Below, piece after piece: positions 42,075 to 53,808 of a stretch of DNA of 64,000 nucleotides. The translations under genes and the position numbers were made by a program. The notes under the pieces were generated by a model that searched no databases, was not told where the DNA came from, and saw only the letters and a list, made by a program, of their open reading frames with translations. The stretch comes from Melastoma dodecandrum. Its lineage: Eukaryota; Streptophyta; Magnoliopsida; Myrtales; Melastomataceae. The number at the start of each line of letters is the position of its first letter. Within the stretch, counting starts at the first letter, position 1. The stretch lies in contig JARUPY010000533.1 of assembly GCA_029817715.1 (NCBI GenBank), forward strand, positions 20,001-84,000, given 5' to 3'.

Positions 42075-44300
42075 GTGGGAAGGAATCTGTCAGGAAGGGG
42101 AGGGAGGGCCATTACCCTCTTTTGCCAGGCCCAAATAGTTATCCCGGATTGTGCCGGGCAATCGCATGATTGGGACTCGGATTCGTCTGTTGAGGAGTTC
42201 GATCCTGAATATTTCGCTAGGTTTAGAGAGAAACAGAAGGAGGCGCAGGGGGGCTCATCTGGAATGGGTATGGCAGCGGGTGAAAGAGGTGAAGACTCGC
42301 AGGGCCTAACCCGCAAACGACTGAGCCTGACGATGCCAATCACAGCGATGAGTCGGAAAGAATCAGAGATCATAAGGGGAAGCAGCATATGGAGGATCAG
42401 GAATCGTCATCCCTTTCGCCCCCACTTCGGATTCGGACTCTGAATTTGAGGTAACTGACTCCAACACATTCTACACTTTATATAAGAACGGAAATTATGT
42501 TGCGCATAGGGAGGAGGCCTTACTACCTGGAGTTGTAGAAAAAGTCGGGGTACGATACAAACTAGAATGGAGGCACACTTATGCGTCGGTTTGGGTTAGG
42601 CGTGTGCCGGAATGGTACCGCTTCCCCAAACCTGACTATATGGAGGGGATGATGAGGAATGAAAATGCTAGCTCAGCAAGTGCATCGACGGAGCTCCTCC
42701 TGAGGCTTGTCCCGCTAAAAAGGAAGCTGATTAACTGGTTTATGGGAGAATCTAGCAAGAGGAGAAAGCTTGATAAGAGGGAAAAGGGCACCTGGGTAAG
42801 AAGGCAAGTACAGGTGCAGGAAAAGGGAATCCAAACGGATGGGCAAATTCCTGAGCCGAATGTGGGTATATGGGCGGAGGAGGGTATACATCAGAAGTGC
42901 AGGAATTCCGGGGTTGAAGGGGAGGAACAAAACAAGACAGATGCGGGGATAGTTGAGGGCAGAACTAGAATGGGTGAGCTGAACCTAGAAAACGAATGTC
43001 CCCTAGTGAAGGAGGATACCCCAACTGACACTGAGGTGATAATCTTAGGGTGGAGCGAGGAGGACAAGGCTCCGAGCAGGGGACCTCCTAACTGTTCCCA
43101 CACCTCTGACGCTGGCGTGCAGACAAATCAACCTGAGAGGATGGATGAATATGTGAGGGGCGGAACTCTGGACCTCCTTCACCTGATCACGAAGACAGTT
43201 GATGGGTTTGACGGCCTAGATGAAGAAATGAAATTGATTCATTGCCAGACGATGAAATTCATGCTGGAGAATGTTGAGATCCTTACTGATGAGTTTGCTG
43301 AGCTCTTGGCACTCCTAACAGCCCGTATCAGGGATAGGGCGCATAAGAAGTTTATCTTCCTATACGGGCCTGGGAATGGTGCAGTCTTGGGTGACCGGTC
43401 TGAGCAGGGAGCCATGGAGGAGTATAGGGAAAACATACGGCGTGATGCCTCCCTTCTCAGACTGGATGAGCGGATCCATGGTCTGAAATGGGAGATTGAT
43501 ATGATGGAGGCTGCGCGGAAGAATTCAGTGGGGGAGGATACCCTTAATTCTAAGTGGAGGGAGCTTCGCGGAATGCTGGGGAAATGGGAAGCTGCACTCA
43601 AACTGAAAAAAGAGTTCCTTCAGGCGGAGCTGAAGAAATGGGACGAAGCTTTGGATTGGTGGTCTATGAAAGTGCATCTCCCATGGGGAACCTAGTTCTG
43701 CTGGAAATTCTACTGGAGTTGCACCTGCTGCCGCCTGCACCCCTTCATCGCGTTTTGAGGAAGTTCTAGTGTGGAAAGTCCCCTCTGGTCCTGATGGCCA
43801 GCCACTAGGTGCCCCCCACTCACCAGGGCCAGACATCCGTAGGAATAATATCATTAGAGCTATTTATGACTTGGTTGCCGATTCTCTGAACCGCCCTGAG
43901 GCACTTGATCGACAAGCGACTCAATCGGCTTTGCAACAACTTAGGGGCATCCAGAATGAGTGGAACCGAGCGGCGAGGAGTCAAAAATGCAGGATCTTCA
44001 GAGATTATGTCCTACAGCTGGAAGGTGTGCTTGCATATGTTGCTGGTCTGCACGAGGAGCTGCTACGCCTGGCCGATGAAGAAGCGAGGAGAGCTTAGGA
44101 GGCAAATGAGGACCCGCTTCCTTTCTTCCTCATTAGCCCGATGCATGGTGGCACTAGCACCTCTTTTGATGACACGTCAGCTGAGGAATATGACTGGGAT
44201 GATGGGTCCAGAGCTGGGCAAGATAGCTGCGACGATGCACGTGGCTACACTACTTTTGAACCTCTGAGCTCTGAGGACCATGGATCCTCAGGCGACTGAT
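42075..44300 (+). pseudogene. LINE-7 ORF3, decayed unknown protein
   Basis: Homologue of the LINE-2 and LINE-3 ORF3. The acidic EEFDPEYFARFREKQK motif lies near 42195-42240. The conserved domain (VTDSNTFYTLY, then RYKLEWRHTYASVWVRR) is at 42450-42605, after a frameshift near 42300-42440. A basic KRRKLDKREK, the motif KGIQTDG (42823-42843) and a second GVQTNQ (43114-43131) follow. The helical segment (DLLHLITKTVDGFDGLDEEM) is at 43168-43360 and the LLRLDERIHGLKWEIDMM coiled coil near 43450-43505. A TAG at 43693 and a frameshift precede the last segment, LHEELLRLADEEARRA, and the end SSEDHGSSGD at 44300. This copy has lost one of the two central helical repeats seen in LINE-3, or never had it. 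Confidence 0.78.
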
Positions 44301-44543
44301 GGAAATAATGCCCTTTTATGGTCACTCCTAGTAGCGTGTTTTAAACTTCTGAACTATGACTTTATTTGTTTCCTCCTGTACTGTGGATCTTTATTTTGTT
44401 CCTACTAAACTAATGGTCGGACTCTTTATACAGTGCGTAGTTTAGATGGCTAACCCCTCTTTTGGATGGTTTCTTTTGGTTGGTTTTGGATTATATGTTA
44501 GGTTGGCTATGCATAAGGGTTGTAGGTCTGGATAGGTGATGAA

Positions 44544-44557
44544 TAGCCTGTGGGCTA
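44544..44557 (+). other. 3'-UTR stem-loop of LINE-7
   Basis: TAGCC and GGCTA pair around TGTG, matching the stem at 25984-25997 of LINE-3. The loop differs while the stem is preserved. Confidence 0.5.
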
Positions 44558-44599
44558 ACTTTTAATTTTAATGAAAATTTTTACTTACCAAAAAAAAAA

Positions 44600-44674
44600 C
44601 CTAAACCCTAAACCCTAAACCCTAACTCCATACCCCAGACCCCAGACCCCTGAACCCTGAACCCTAAACCCTAA
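44600..44674 (+). repeat. Degenerate telomere spacer, 75 bp
   Basis: CCCTAAA units, then CCCCAGA units, then CCCTGAA units, then CCCTAAACCCTAA against the LINE-8 start. Confidence 0.88.
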
Positions 44675-44782
44675 GGGAGCTCATTCAGTAAAAATTTTTC
44701 TCTCTCTAAAATTCTCTGTCCTCACTCTACGCCCACTACGGGCGGGGCCTTCCGGGCTCCCGCCATCCAACAACGCCGAGCC

Positions 44783-46267
44783 ATGGAGGGTAGAACGGAT
44801 GTAATGGCTCTGGAGGTGGCCTCTCTCAAGGACAAGTCGTTTGCTGAAGTTCAGAGCGGCAGTAGGGATGCTCAGCTTGACCTGGAAAATGCTTATTCTG
44901 TGGGTAGGGAAGGTGCGCTAGCTCAGGGTGACAATATGGCGTTTGGGGTGGCAAGAGCTACCCCCTCGTTCAGGGATGTCCTTAAGGGTATCTCTGCTGC
45001 AGACCTCCTGAGACCCGGCACTTCGGCTGCGGGCAATATGGCTGGCCAGCTCAACAGGGACGATGGTATTTCTTATTGCCCTGAATTTAGTGATGGTGGC
45101 AAGTTACTCATACCACCAGCCCTAGAGGACCTCGGTGTCAGCAGGTGGCGTAATACACTCGTGGGATATCTGCTGGGTAAATCCGCCCCATACCCGGTAT
45201 TAAGGAAAATTTGTATGCAACTATGGCAGAAGAAGGAACTGGTGGAGGTTGGCCTTATTAACAAGGGGGCAATAGTATTAAGATTTGACAGTGAACAATA
45301 CTTAGAAGAAATAGTGGGGAAGGCAGATTGGCATCTCGCAGGCTGTCCACTGCTGCTACGTAGGTGGCAAGTTGGCATGGCGATAAATGAGGAACCAACA
45401 ATGTTGCCGTGTTGGGTACGGATGTATGGCATCCCGCTAGAACTGTGGCATCCGCGTGATGTTCAATATCTGGCCAGCAGTGTTGGCCATCTCTTGAAGA
45501 CTGACGCGAGGTCCTTCAATTCAGCGAATATGGGCACGGCAAGGGTGCAGATTGATTGTGCGGCAAAGAACGGGTTAAGCAAAAGAATTGAGGCAATTGA
45601 CAGTAAGGGAAACGCAATCAATGTATCAATCATATATGAAAGAAAGGCTCTTTGCTGCAAGGACTCTGGAGTTTTCGGTCATGAGGAAATGAGCTGCAAA
45701 AAAGGGCAGGTGGAAGCAGTGCAAGGGAATACTATCCGAGCTGGTATTTTCGTAGAGAAGCGCGTGGGGGGATACCAATAGGCCCGTGTGAGGTGGAAGA
45801 GAACGGCTGATACCGTGGCTCATGCCAATGAAAAGAACGAAAGTTCACCTCAGGGAAAGGATTGTACTTAACCAGCAGAGGTTCCGGAGCAGAGAAATGT
45901 TGATGATGATAGAATCTCGCATGTGTCAATGGAGGGTGTAGGTAGGGAAGTCTTGGATGATGAGGAGTATGTGCCTAAATCTGAACTGCAGCGACCGGAG
46001 GAGGTAGAGGAAGGTGGCGAATGGTCCTTACCGGGAGGGCAACAGGAGTTAGATAGGATGGATAAACTAATTGAGCGGCTGCGCTCCAGGGGTAGTAATT
46101 TTGAGGAAGATGAACGAGGTACACCCCCTGCGGAGGCTGGAAAATGGGACAACACACGTAAAGATGAGAGCGATAGTTCGGGGAGCACCCGAGCCATAAT
46201 CGAAGGAACGAGGAGGGGCCGCAGGAAAAAAGGTAGGGGGCCGAGCCCCCGTACGTTGTCTAAATGA
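44783..46267 (+). pseudogene. LINE-8 ORF1, two nonsense codons
   Basis: A 494-codon ORF1 in one frame with TAG at 45779 and TAA near 45868. The start GCCATGG has a strong context. The DUF4283-like region (SRWRNTLVGYLLGK; ADWHLAGCPLLLRRW; YGIPLELWHPRDVQYLASS) is clear. The knuckle reads CKDSGVFGHEEMSC, with Ser in place of the second Cys ligand. The C-terminus is acidic, then basic (RRGRRKKGRG). Its stop overlaps the ORF2 ATG by 4 bp as in LINE-2. Confidence 0.85.
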
Positions 46268-49200
46268 TTCTCTCATGGAACGTGAGGGGCCTGAATGACC
46301 CCTTACACATCAGGGAGGTGAGTCATTTAGTTATTTTGTATAATGTCTGTGTTGTGGGATTATATGAAACAAAATTGACGAAAAGTTTGGAGGAAGCGAA
46401 CCACGCTATGTTTCGCCAGCAATGGAGTTACGTTACGGCCCAGGGCACCAATGGTATTGGCCGCATAAAGGTATGCTGGGATACCAGACGATGTAACTTG
46501 ACGGTTCTCTCTCAGGGTAACCAATGGATACATACTAAGGCGGAAATATTTGGAGAAGATTCGCCTTTCTTCCTAACCTTTGTTTATGGCAGCATTGATA
46601 GGCTAGAAAGGATGGCTTTATGGAACTTCTTGCTAGCGGTTGGGCCAATAACGCAGCCGTGGAGTATATTGGGTGATTTTAATGCAATCCGCTCTCTCGA
46701 AGAGAGGGTTGGTGGCAGAGAGAAATTGAGGGAATCAGACAATATTCTGAACCGCATTTTATATGCATCGGGTATGGATGACCTCCGGGGTGTGGGATGC
46801 AGCTTCATGTGGCTAACAGGAGGTCACCACCCATCGTAGTAAAGTTAGATCAGGCTGTCATTAATAAGGAGTGGATAGAATCTTTCAGGCTATCGGAGGC
46901 CCATTTCTTATCGCCAACGACCTCGGATCACTCGCCGTGCCTGATGCGATTGGGTCCGAATAAGAGCAAGGCGGGAGCTTTTAAATTCTTTGATTTCTAG
47001 AGACATCACCTTGGCTATGGGGAGGCGTTGGCCAGGGGCTGGGCTAAAAAATATAGAGGGCTGCACATGTTCCGGCTATGCTGCAGGCTGAAGGACCTAA
47101 AAGGAGAGCTAAAGTCGCTCAATCGTAACCACCTACTGGGCATATCCAGCAGGGTTGATCAGGCCAGAATTGAACTGGAAGCTCTACAGTTGGAAAGCTT
47201 GCTAGGTAGGCCAAAGACTGAAGAGGAAAAGATGGCGATGTGTAAGTTTAACAAACTAGCACGAATGGAAGAAAGTTTTTTCAAGCAGAAAGCCCGTGCC
47301 ACCTGGCTGAAGTTGGGGGACCGTAACACGTCCTACTTCCATAGTGAAGTTAATCGACGGGCTAACAGGAATGCTATTACATCGCTGCAACTTCCTACTG
47401 GTGAAAGAGTCACGGACCAGGAATCTATACGTGATGAGTTGATGATGCATTTTAGGAGGACTCTAACCCGAAGGGATGAGGGATGCCATGATGTGTCTAA
47501 GGTGTCGGAACTTCTATGATGTGGTATCAGCGAAAACCATCAGGCCCTACTTACCCTGGAATTGTCTAATCGGGAGATCAAGGAAACTTTATTCAGTATG
47601 CCAAGTGGGAAGGCACCAGGTCCGGATGGCTTTACAGTCGAATTTTATAAATCGGCGTGGAGTACTGTTGGGCCTGATGTAGTCCAGGCGGTGAATGAAT
47701 TCTTCAAAAGAGGTCGGCTGTTAAGAGAAATCAATTCCACGGCAATAACCTTAGTTCCGAAGAAGGTTCAAGTGGAGAGAATCCAGGATTACCGGCAAAC
47801 CTTGCCGGCAATAATAAGCATTGAGCAAGCTGCTTTTGTACCGGGAAGAAGAATTGTAAACAATGTTCTACTAGCCCAAGACCTCCTACCGGGGTACAAC
47901 ACGAAGAAGGGGCCAGATAGTTGTGCAATGAAGCTAGATATAGCCAAGGCCTTCGACTCTTTAAGCTGGAACTACCTTCTGGTGGATTTAAAGGCATTCG
48001 GAATACCTCAGAAGATGGTTACGTGGATCAAGGAGTGTGTCACGACGCCAACTTTCTCGCTAAATATTAATGGTCAACTATGTGGCCACTTCAGGAGTAC
48101 ATGTGGACTTCGGCAAGGTGATCCATTATCCCCATATCTCTTTGTCATGGCCATGGAGGGACTGTCTGGGCTAATGAGGAAATGCACCTTGAATCCGGAC
48201 TTCAAGTTCCACCACAGATGTATCAGAGCTAAAATCTCCCACTTGATATTTGCGGATGATGTATTGCTCTACATGAGGGCGGACAAGCCGACGGTTGAGA
48301 TGACGAAAGTCGCTTTGCAAGCATTTGCTGATATGTCTGGGCTGCAAGTTAGCCCGGAGAAGTGTGAAGTGCTCTTCGGGAAGGTCGACCCCCAATTGCA
48401 GACGGACATACTGACCAGCATGGACTTCCAAAAAGGTAACTTCCCTATGCGCTATTTGGGAATACCATTAGTAACCAAGCAGTTGTCAACTAAGGATTGC
48501 GCCCCTTTGGTGGATGCTATTACTAAAAGAATCTCCTTCTGGACAAGTAAGAAATTATCCTATGCAGCTAGACTACAGCTTGTGCGGTCGGTTCTTTTTG
48601 CAATGCAGTCATATTAGGCAGGTATTGTTCCGTTGCCGCTAGAAGTGTGCCGTAGGGTTGATAGACTGATGGCGAGTTATCTATGGGGAGGTGCGCTAAC
48701 AGGGCAGGGGAAATCAAAGGTAAAATGGGAGGATGTATGCTGCCCCTTCCATGAGGGGGGGCTGGACATAAAGAGGCCACTTGAATGGAACCTCATCGCA
48801 CTCTTGAAACATATATGGCAGCTGTTATCTGATCCTGGGGATTCCCTATGGACGTCCTGGGTGCAAGGGAAGTTTTAAAGGGCAGATGCATCTGGACATT
48901 GCGACCACGAGCTGGGGACTCGTGGGTCTAGAAGAGGATCCTGAAGCTCCGCGGGCTTTTGGAGGACCGCGTAGCATGGAAAGTGGGTGACGGCAGCAGG
49001 ATCTCGTTCTCGCATGATAACTGGACGAAAAGTGGCAGACTTGACAAGCTCTTTACACCTTCGGACAGGGTAAACTCCTGTGTCCCGAAAGATGCGACGG
49101 TCCAGGCAGTCTTCTCAAGCTCCGCCTGGAAGAAATTCTAGGAGGGATTTCTACCTGAAGGAGAGGAGAAAACTTTCTATCTGGTACTAACAAGATTGCT

Positions 49201-49839
49201 CCATCAGGAAAACTACCCGACGGAAGGCTCGGATGTATTGGTATGGCTTACTAGCGGGAAAGGAACTTTCTCGGTAAAGGAGGCTTGGGATCTCCTGCGA
49301 ACCAGGAGGCAGGGCGTATCCTGGGCAATTGGATCTGGAACAAGGATATACCACCAAGGTGCTCCTTCTTGGTATGGTTAATTGCGAAGGGAAGGTTGCG
49401 TACAACAGATTTCTGGCACTGGAAAGGACTATGGTCCTCGGCGGATTGTGTTTTCTGTCAGTGTGAAGTAGAGACCATGGACCACCTATTTTTCCAGTGC
49501 AATTTCGTCAAGACCATATGGGGCCATCTGGGGAGGTTACTGAGCTACACTTTCATAAGCTGCTCATGGGAGGATCTTGAGTATCTACAATCCTCCATAA
49601 CGGATGTACGAGGCGCGCGTCGTATCTCAAATGCGGTCGTTATCCTACTGTACCATATCTGGAAGGAACGTAGCCGGCGAAGAATGGGTGAGGGAATGTC
49701 ATCCACAGGAAGCATTGCCGTCCGGGCTTTTGGGATGTTAAGCAATTCTGTGGGTAAGGCCTGGGGGAGCTCACCTAGGCAGCCCGGAAGCCATACGCCT
49801 GAGAGAAGGCAGGCCGCCCTATTACGGTCCGGACCATGA
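46264..49839 (+). pseudogene. LINE-8 ORF2, multiply frameshifted
   Basis: The endonuclease (ILSWNVRGLND, LYETK, LGDFNAI, TSDHSPC) is broken by a frameshift near 46810. The linker (47028-47519) and RT (47562-48617) follow in another frame. The RT lacks the block between DYR and the AFVPGRRI motif (near 47795), a loss of about 30 residues covering ISCCN and following fingers sequence. Catalytic FADD is present near 48252. A TAG at 48615, further shifts near 48880 and 49190, and a zf-RVT region (CVFCQCEVETMDHLFFQC, 49448-49501) complete it. The TGA at 49837-49839 overlaps the ATG that opens ORF3. Confidence 0.85.
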
Positions 49840-51850
49840 GACCTGGATTTCGGTTCGTGGGCCCTGGTGTTCTAGGGACGTCCAGTGTGGGGCCTATCCT
49901 ATCTTACCGTGAAACGTGGGGGCTGGGCCCGATATTGAGCTTCGGCCCACATACCACCCCAACCTTCCCTCAACCCTATGCATCAGACTTCTTCGTAGGC
50001 GGGAAATTTTTATTGCTAGGGCAAGGGAGTCGAAGTGGTAGGGTGCCGAGCAATATGGTGTTCACAAGAAGGCAGACGATGCATGCTGGGCTAGGCGGGA
50101 GGGAGCCGCACAACCTGTCGCCTCAACAACGAGGCCCCCGGGAGACTACAGCAGCGGGTTTAGGGCATGTGGGTTCACAAACGCCGGGGGAACAGAAGCC
50201 GAGCCCCGCAAACGCTAATGACGATGCTGGAGATTGGGCTGCAAGGATGGGTGGAGGTAGGGATTCTCAGCCCATCATCCAGGTAACCTCCGGAACCCCT
50301 GGTAGTCAGTGGAGAAGGCCATTTCAACTGTCTGGTGGGCGCCCTGATCTATCTGTGCTAGATGGGCATCGATTAGGAAGTTTGCAGCAGCAGAACTCAT
50401 GGCCTGCTTTCAGGGCTGCAACTAAGTCAGTTGATTCGAAGTGGTTCGCGGGCTGGTCAGAATTCTCCATGGATGAGGATCCACTTGGGGCGCAGAAGGC
50501 CGCAATTAAAAATGAGAATAACTACATTTGCCCTGTGTTTGGTGAGGCGGACACTGCGAGTTCCGGTCATGGCCTTAGAAGGGACTTAAAGTGGGGGGGT
50601 ATGTATAAAAGGGTGGGGTGGAACGTGTGATAAGCTGGAGACATGGAGGAGAACGGCCTAAAGGGCCGGAGGAGTGGGATGAAATTGGGAACTACAACCG
50701 CTGGGAGGACCTCCAGATGGACGATGATGGCGAAGGGAAGTTTTTAAAGTTGATTGTCCTACTTTATACACGAATTGGAGATACTTTGGCCAGAGGCAAC
50801 ATCAAGGAGTTTTGCAACGCCAGGAGGAGTATTGGAGTGATAAATGAGCTGTGGTGGCCCTTATCGAGAATCAAGTATGGTCCGCAGATGGTCTTCCTAT
50901 ACTCATTCAATAGGGCCTTGGCAAATGACACTTTTAATTTGGAGAACCTTCCTAAAGCTAGAAAAGAATGGTCGGTAATGATAGAGGATGAACGTCTCGG
51001 AAAGTACCTACCGCGGCCGAAACCACTGGATCGGAAATAAGAAAGGCTGAGGCGTCGGACACTAGGCAAGCTGGCAGCAGAGAATCGCGAGTTTCTCCGA
51101 CCCAATACCCTGCAGGTATTCTTTAACAGGAAGGATTCCCCATCGTATGAGAAATCTCTACAATCTTCCCCTGTGCAGAAAGATGACCTGCCCCATCAGA
51201 CTATGCCTGGCAGCTCTAACTATAGGCAGGACAAGCCTAAATCTGCGAGGAAAGTAAGGTTCACTCTCCCGGAGGAGGAGCCTGAACATGTGCCGACCAC
51301 CTCCAATGAAGCGGCCATGCAAACGGACCGTATCCACCTGGCTGAGGAGGAGGCGGAAGAGAAGCTATGGGAGCTCATCCAGGAGAGCCTACAACGCATT
51401 GACAACAGAGGTTACCAGTCGGATTGGGACAGCCTAGAGCTCGAGGCCCTCTCCCCTAGCTGGCTATTCTTGGTGGACAAGCTGCAGGACTCTATGCCTG
51501 CGAAGATGGCCCGAATGGAACGAACCAAGGAGCTCCTATTGACCAGGATGGCTTCTCGTGAAGCTAAGGGGAAGGGAAAGGAGGCTGATAGGGAGGAACG
51601 AGATTTGGTACCTGAACACTAGCAAGAAGTGGGAAAATGGCAGAGAAACAAGGCCCCTTGCACTGAAGACAAGAAGATTGATGATTGGGAGGACTCCGAT
51701 TTCTGGAAGGACCTGGAGTCTTATGAGAGCCTATTCAACTGCGGCACGGTAACAACTGAGGAGAAGGCCAGCTGTAGCAAGGGAACGCAGGATCCAGATC
51801 CGGAGGACGAGGAGGACCTGGGTACCTCGGATACCAGCTCTGATGAGTGA
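49836..51850 (+). pseudogene. LINE-8 ORF3, diverged unknown protein
   Basis: Occupies the same position as ORF3 of LINE-2, LINE-3 and LINE-7 but is strongly diverged. The ATG overlaps the ORF2 stop; ATG 50055 (MVFTRRQ) is an alternative supported by the similar TTRRQ in LINE-11. A frameshift near 50612 and stops at 51038, 51620 and 51848 divide it; the frame after 50618 is otherwise continuous. Recognisable parts are SMDEDPLGAQKAA, LWWPLSRIKYGPQMVFLYSF, LPRPKPLDRK and an AMQTDR motif (51314-51331), the counterpart of the QTD motif in other ORF3s. The 3' UTR from 51851 to 52266 has no other gene. Confidence 0.72.
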
Positions 51851-52201
51851 ATTCCGGAGGCAGATTCAGCTGATTTCAAGGATTGGAATAATCTATTCAT
51901 GAAGCCCCCACTGGATCCCAACAGATCTGCAGCTCGGCGGGCAGGAAGAGGTCGCGATAGCTGAACGCAATGTACATAATTTTTGATACCTGCAAATGTT
52001 TGGACAGGTTTTTCCTTCTGGGTCCTTAGGTATTTTTGAGATTCGAGCGGGCCGTGGGCCACTGCTCTGGGTTTTATTAGGAATGGCCCGGTTTATTAGG
52101 AATAGCCTGATGGGATGCAGAATAGGTACCGTTATGAGAGTCCGTTAGGGGTTTTTCTTTTTTAACAGATTTAGTCTGAAACCTAGGTTAGTTACCCGCT
52201 T

Positions 52202-52216
52202 GGCTGGTAGACAGCC
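52202..52216 (+). other. 3'-UTR stem-loop of LINE-8
   Basis: GGCTG and CAGCC pair around GTAGA, about 50 bp before the tail. Its sequence differs from the stem of LINE-3 and LINE-7 but position and size are similar. Confidence 0.45.
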
Positions 52217-52276
52217 ACTACGTACATGTAACTAATTTTCTCAGCCTCAATTAAATTTACCTTAACAAAAAAAAAA

Positions 52277-52352
52277 CCCTAAACCCTAAAACCCTAAACC
52301 CTAAACCCTAAAAAACCCTAAATCCCCAACCCCGAACCCCCTAAACCCTAAA
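52277..52352 (+). repeat. Telomere-repeat spacer, 76 bp
   Basis: CCCTAAA with extra-A units, CCCCGAA-like variants, and canonical units against LINE-9, with CC microhomology at the junction. Confidence 0.88.
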
Positions 52353-52442
52353 CCGGCGACTTTTCCGACCAGTTTTCCGGCGACTTTTCAGCAGACTTCT
52401 TATGCTCCGAGGCCTTCTTCTGGGGTACTTCCGGCGTCAGAT

Positions 52443-53793
52443 ATGGCGGGTTTTGATCGTGTTTTGCCTTCCAGATCCTTTGCAGACATTGTTCGGTCTT
52501 CTCGTCTGGAAGTCAAGCGAGTTGAGGTCGCTTTTGGCTCGGGTGGGACCCTAATTATACCTTCAGAGATTGCTAAGGAGGGCAAGCGTTTGTGGAAGAA
52601 TACTTTGGTCAGATATGTCATTGGTCGCCTTTTTGCCCATTGATGTCATCAGTAGGACAGCTCGACTTCTCTGGGGTAAACAAGGCCTTGCGGATGTTTG
52701 TGGAGTTGGGCGTGGTATGTTTCTTATGAGATTTCATTCTGATGAGTCCTTTGATGCTATCTTAGAGAGGAGTGATTGGCATGTCGTTGGTATTCCGTTG
52801 GTGCTTCGACGCTGGACGCCTAGTACCTCTGCAGAGGCTTTCGAGCTGAAGATGTTGCCTTTGTGGCTGAAGATGAAGAGTATCCCTGTTGAGTTCTTTC
52901 ACTGGAATGGAGTGCAGTACATTGCGAGCAGCCTGGGAACTCCTTTGCGCATTGATGCTAGGTCTTTTCCACGTGGCAGTGTGGGAAGTGCGAGAGTACA
53001 GATTGAGTTTGATGCCTCGTTGGAACTGCGTCAGTCTGTGACGATTACTGATACGGAAGGACAGTGCAAAGAGATTAAGCTTGAGTATGAGTTTCGACCT
53101 CCGCGTTGTCAGTCTTGCTGTGTATTTGGTCATACTTTTGAGCGTTGTCCGCAGAACCCGGAGGCGGCTAATCGTACTGTCAGGCATGGGGAGAAGAGAC
53201 CCAGGAGGGCCCATGCACAGAGGACTAATGTAGAGACAGAGCGTGCTGAGAACGCTACGGTAGTTCCTCCGGATGTACCGTAGATGGATGTGAATTCAGT
53301 GAATGCCTTTCAGGTCCTGCAGGTTATTCATGAGGAGGAAGAGACACGACATGATGTTCCCCTCGGAGAGTTGATTAATTATGCGGTTGATGTGATTGAG
53401 GATCCCGCCCATGACTGGGAGGGGGGTGATCCTAAATTGGCATTTGTGTTGTATGAGGGACAGAGGGACATGGATGATGTTATACCCGGGGAGGATGAGT
53501 ATATAGATGGCCCGATTTGTGCTGTTGAGTCGCCATCTGACAAGGGAAAGAGGCCTGCCTTACAGGCAGAAACGTCTGACTACTTGGGAAGTTGTGCTCT
53601 GAATAAGGAGAAGTCCTTGAGCTCCGACTTCTATGAGGACATGCGAGCCTATGGAGATGATACTGCCGATGCTGAATCTCGTCCTTTGTCGAAGCTGACG
53701 AGGAAAGAGAAGAAGAAAGGAAGGCAGGACAAGTTGGTTCAGCAGGCGCCGTCACAGGTGCCTCGGGGGAAGTCCGGCGGGACTTCTAGATGA
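52443..53793 (+). pseudogene. LINE-9 ORF1, frameshift and one stop
   Basis: Starts MAGFDRVLPSRSFADIVRSS. A frameshift lies near 52620 in a T-run and a TAG at 53281-53283; otherwise the frame is continuous to 53793. The DUF4283-like region (SDWHVVGIPLVLRRW) and CCHC knuckle (CQSCCVFGHTFERC) are present. The C-terminal motif SCALNKEKSLSSDFYEDMRAY matches LINE-5. Confidence 0.87.
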
Positions 53794-53808
53794 TTTATTC
53801 TGTTTCTT

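Larger units (their letters stand above)
38707..44599 (+). mobile_element. LINE-7: 5'-truncated telomeric LINE with ORF3
   Basis: Begins early in ORF2, about 60 bp after the equivalent of the LINE-3 ORF2 ATG, so ORF1 is lost. ORF2 and ORF3 are present but heavily decayed. The 3' UTR (44301-44589) ends in a 10-A tail (44590-44599). It is closest to LINE-3, sharing ORF3 sequence and the TAGCC/GGCTA stem. Confidence 0.88.
44675..52276 (+). mobile_element. LINE-8: full-length, diverged telomeric LINE with three ORFs
   Basis: A 7.6-kb element with complete structure: 108-bp leader starting GGGAGC with CT-rich sequence as in LINE-2, ORF1, ORF2, ORF3, 3' UTR and a 10-A tail (52267-52276). Its proteins are well diverged from LINE-2 and LINE-3, so it represents a separate subfamily, D. 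LINE-11 is a fragment of the same type. ORFs 1/2 and 2/3 each overlap by ATGA. All three ORFs have stops or shifts. Confidence 0.88.
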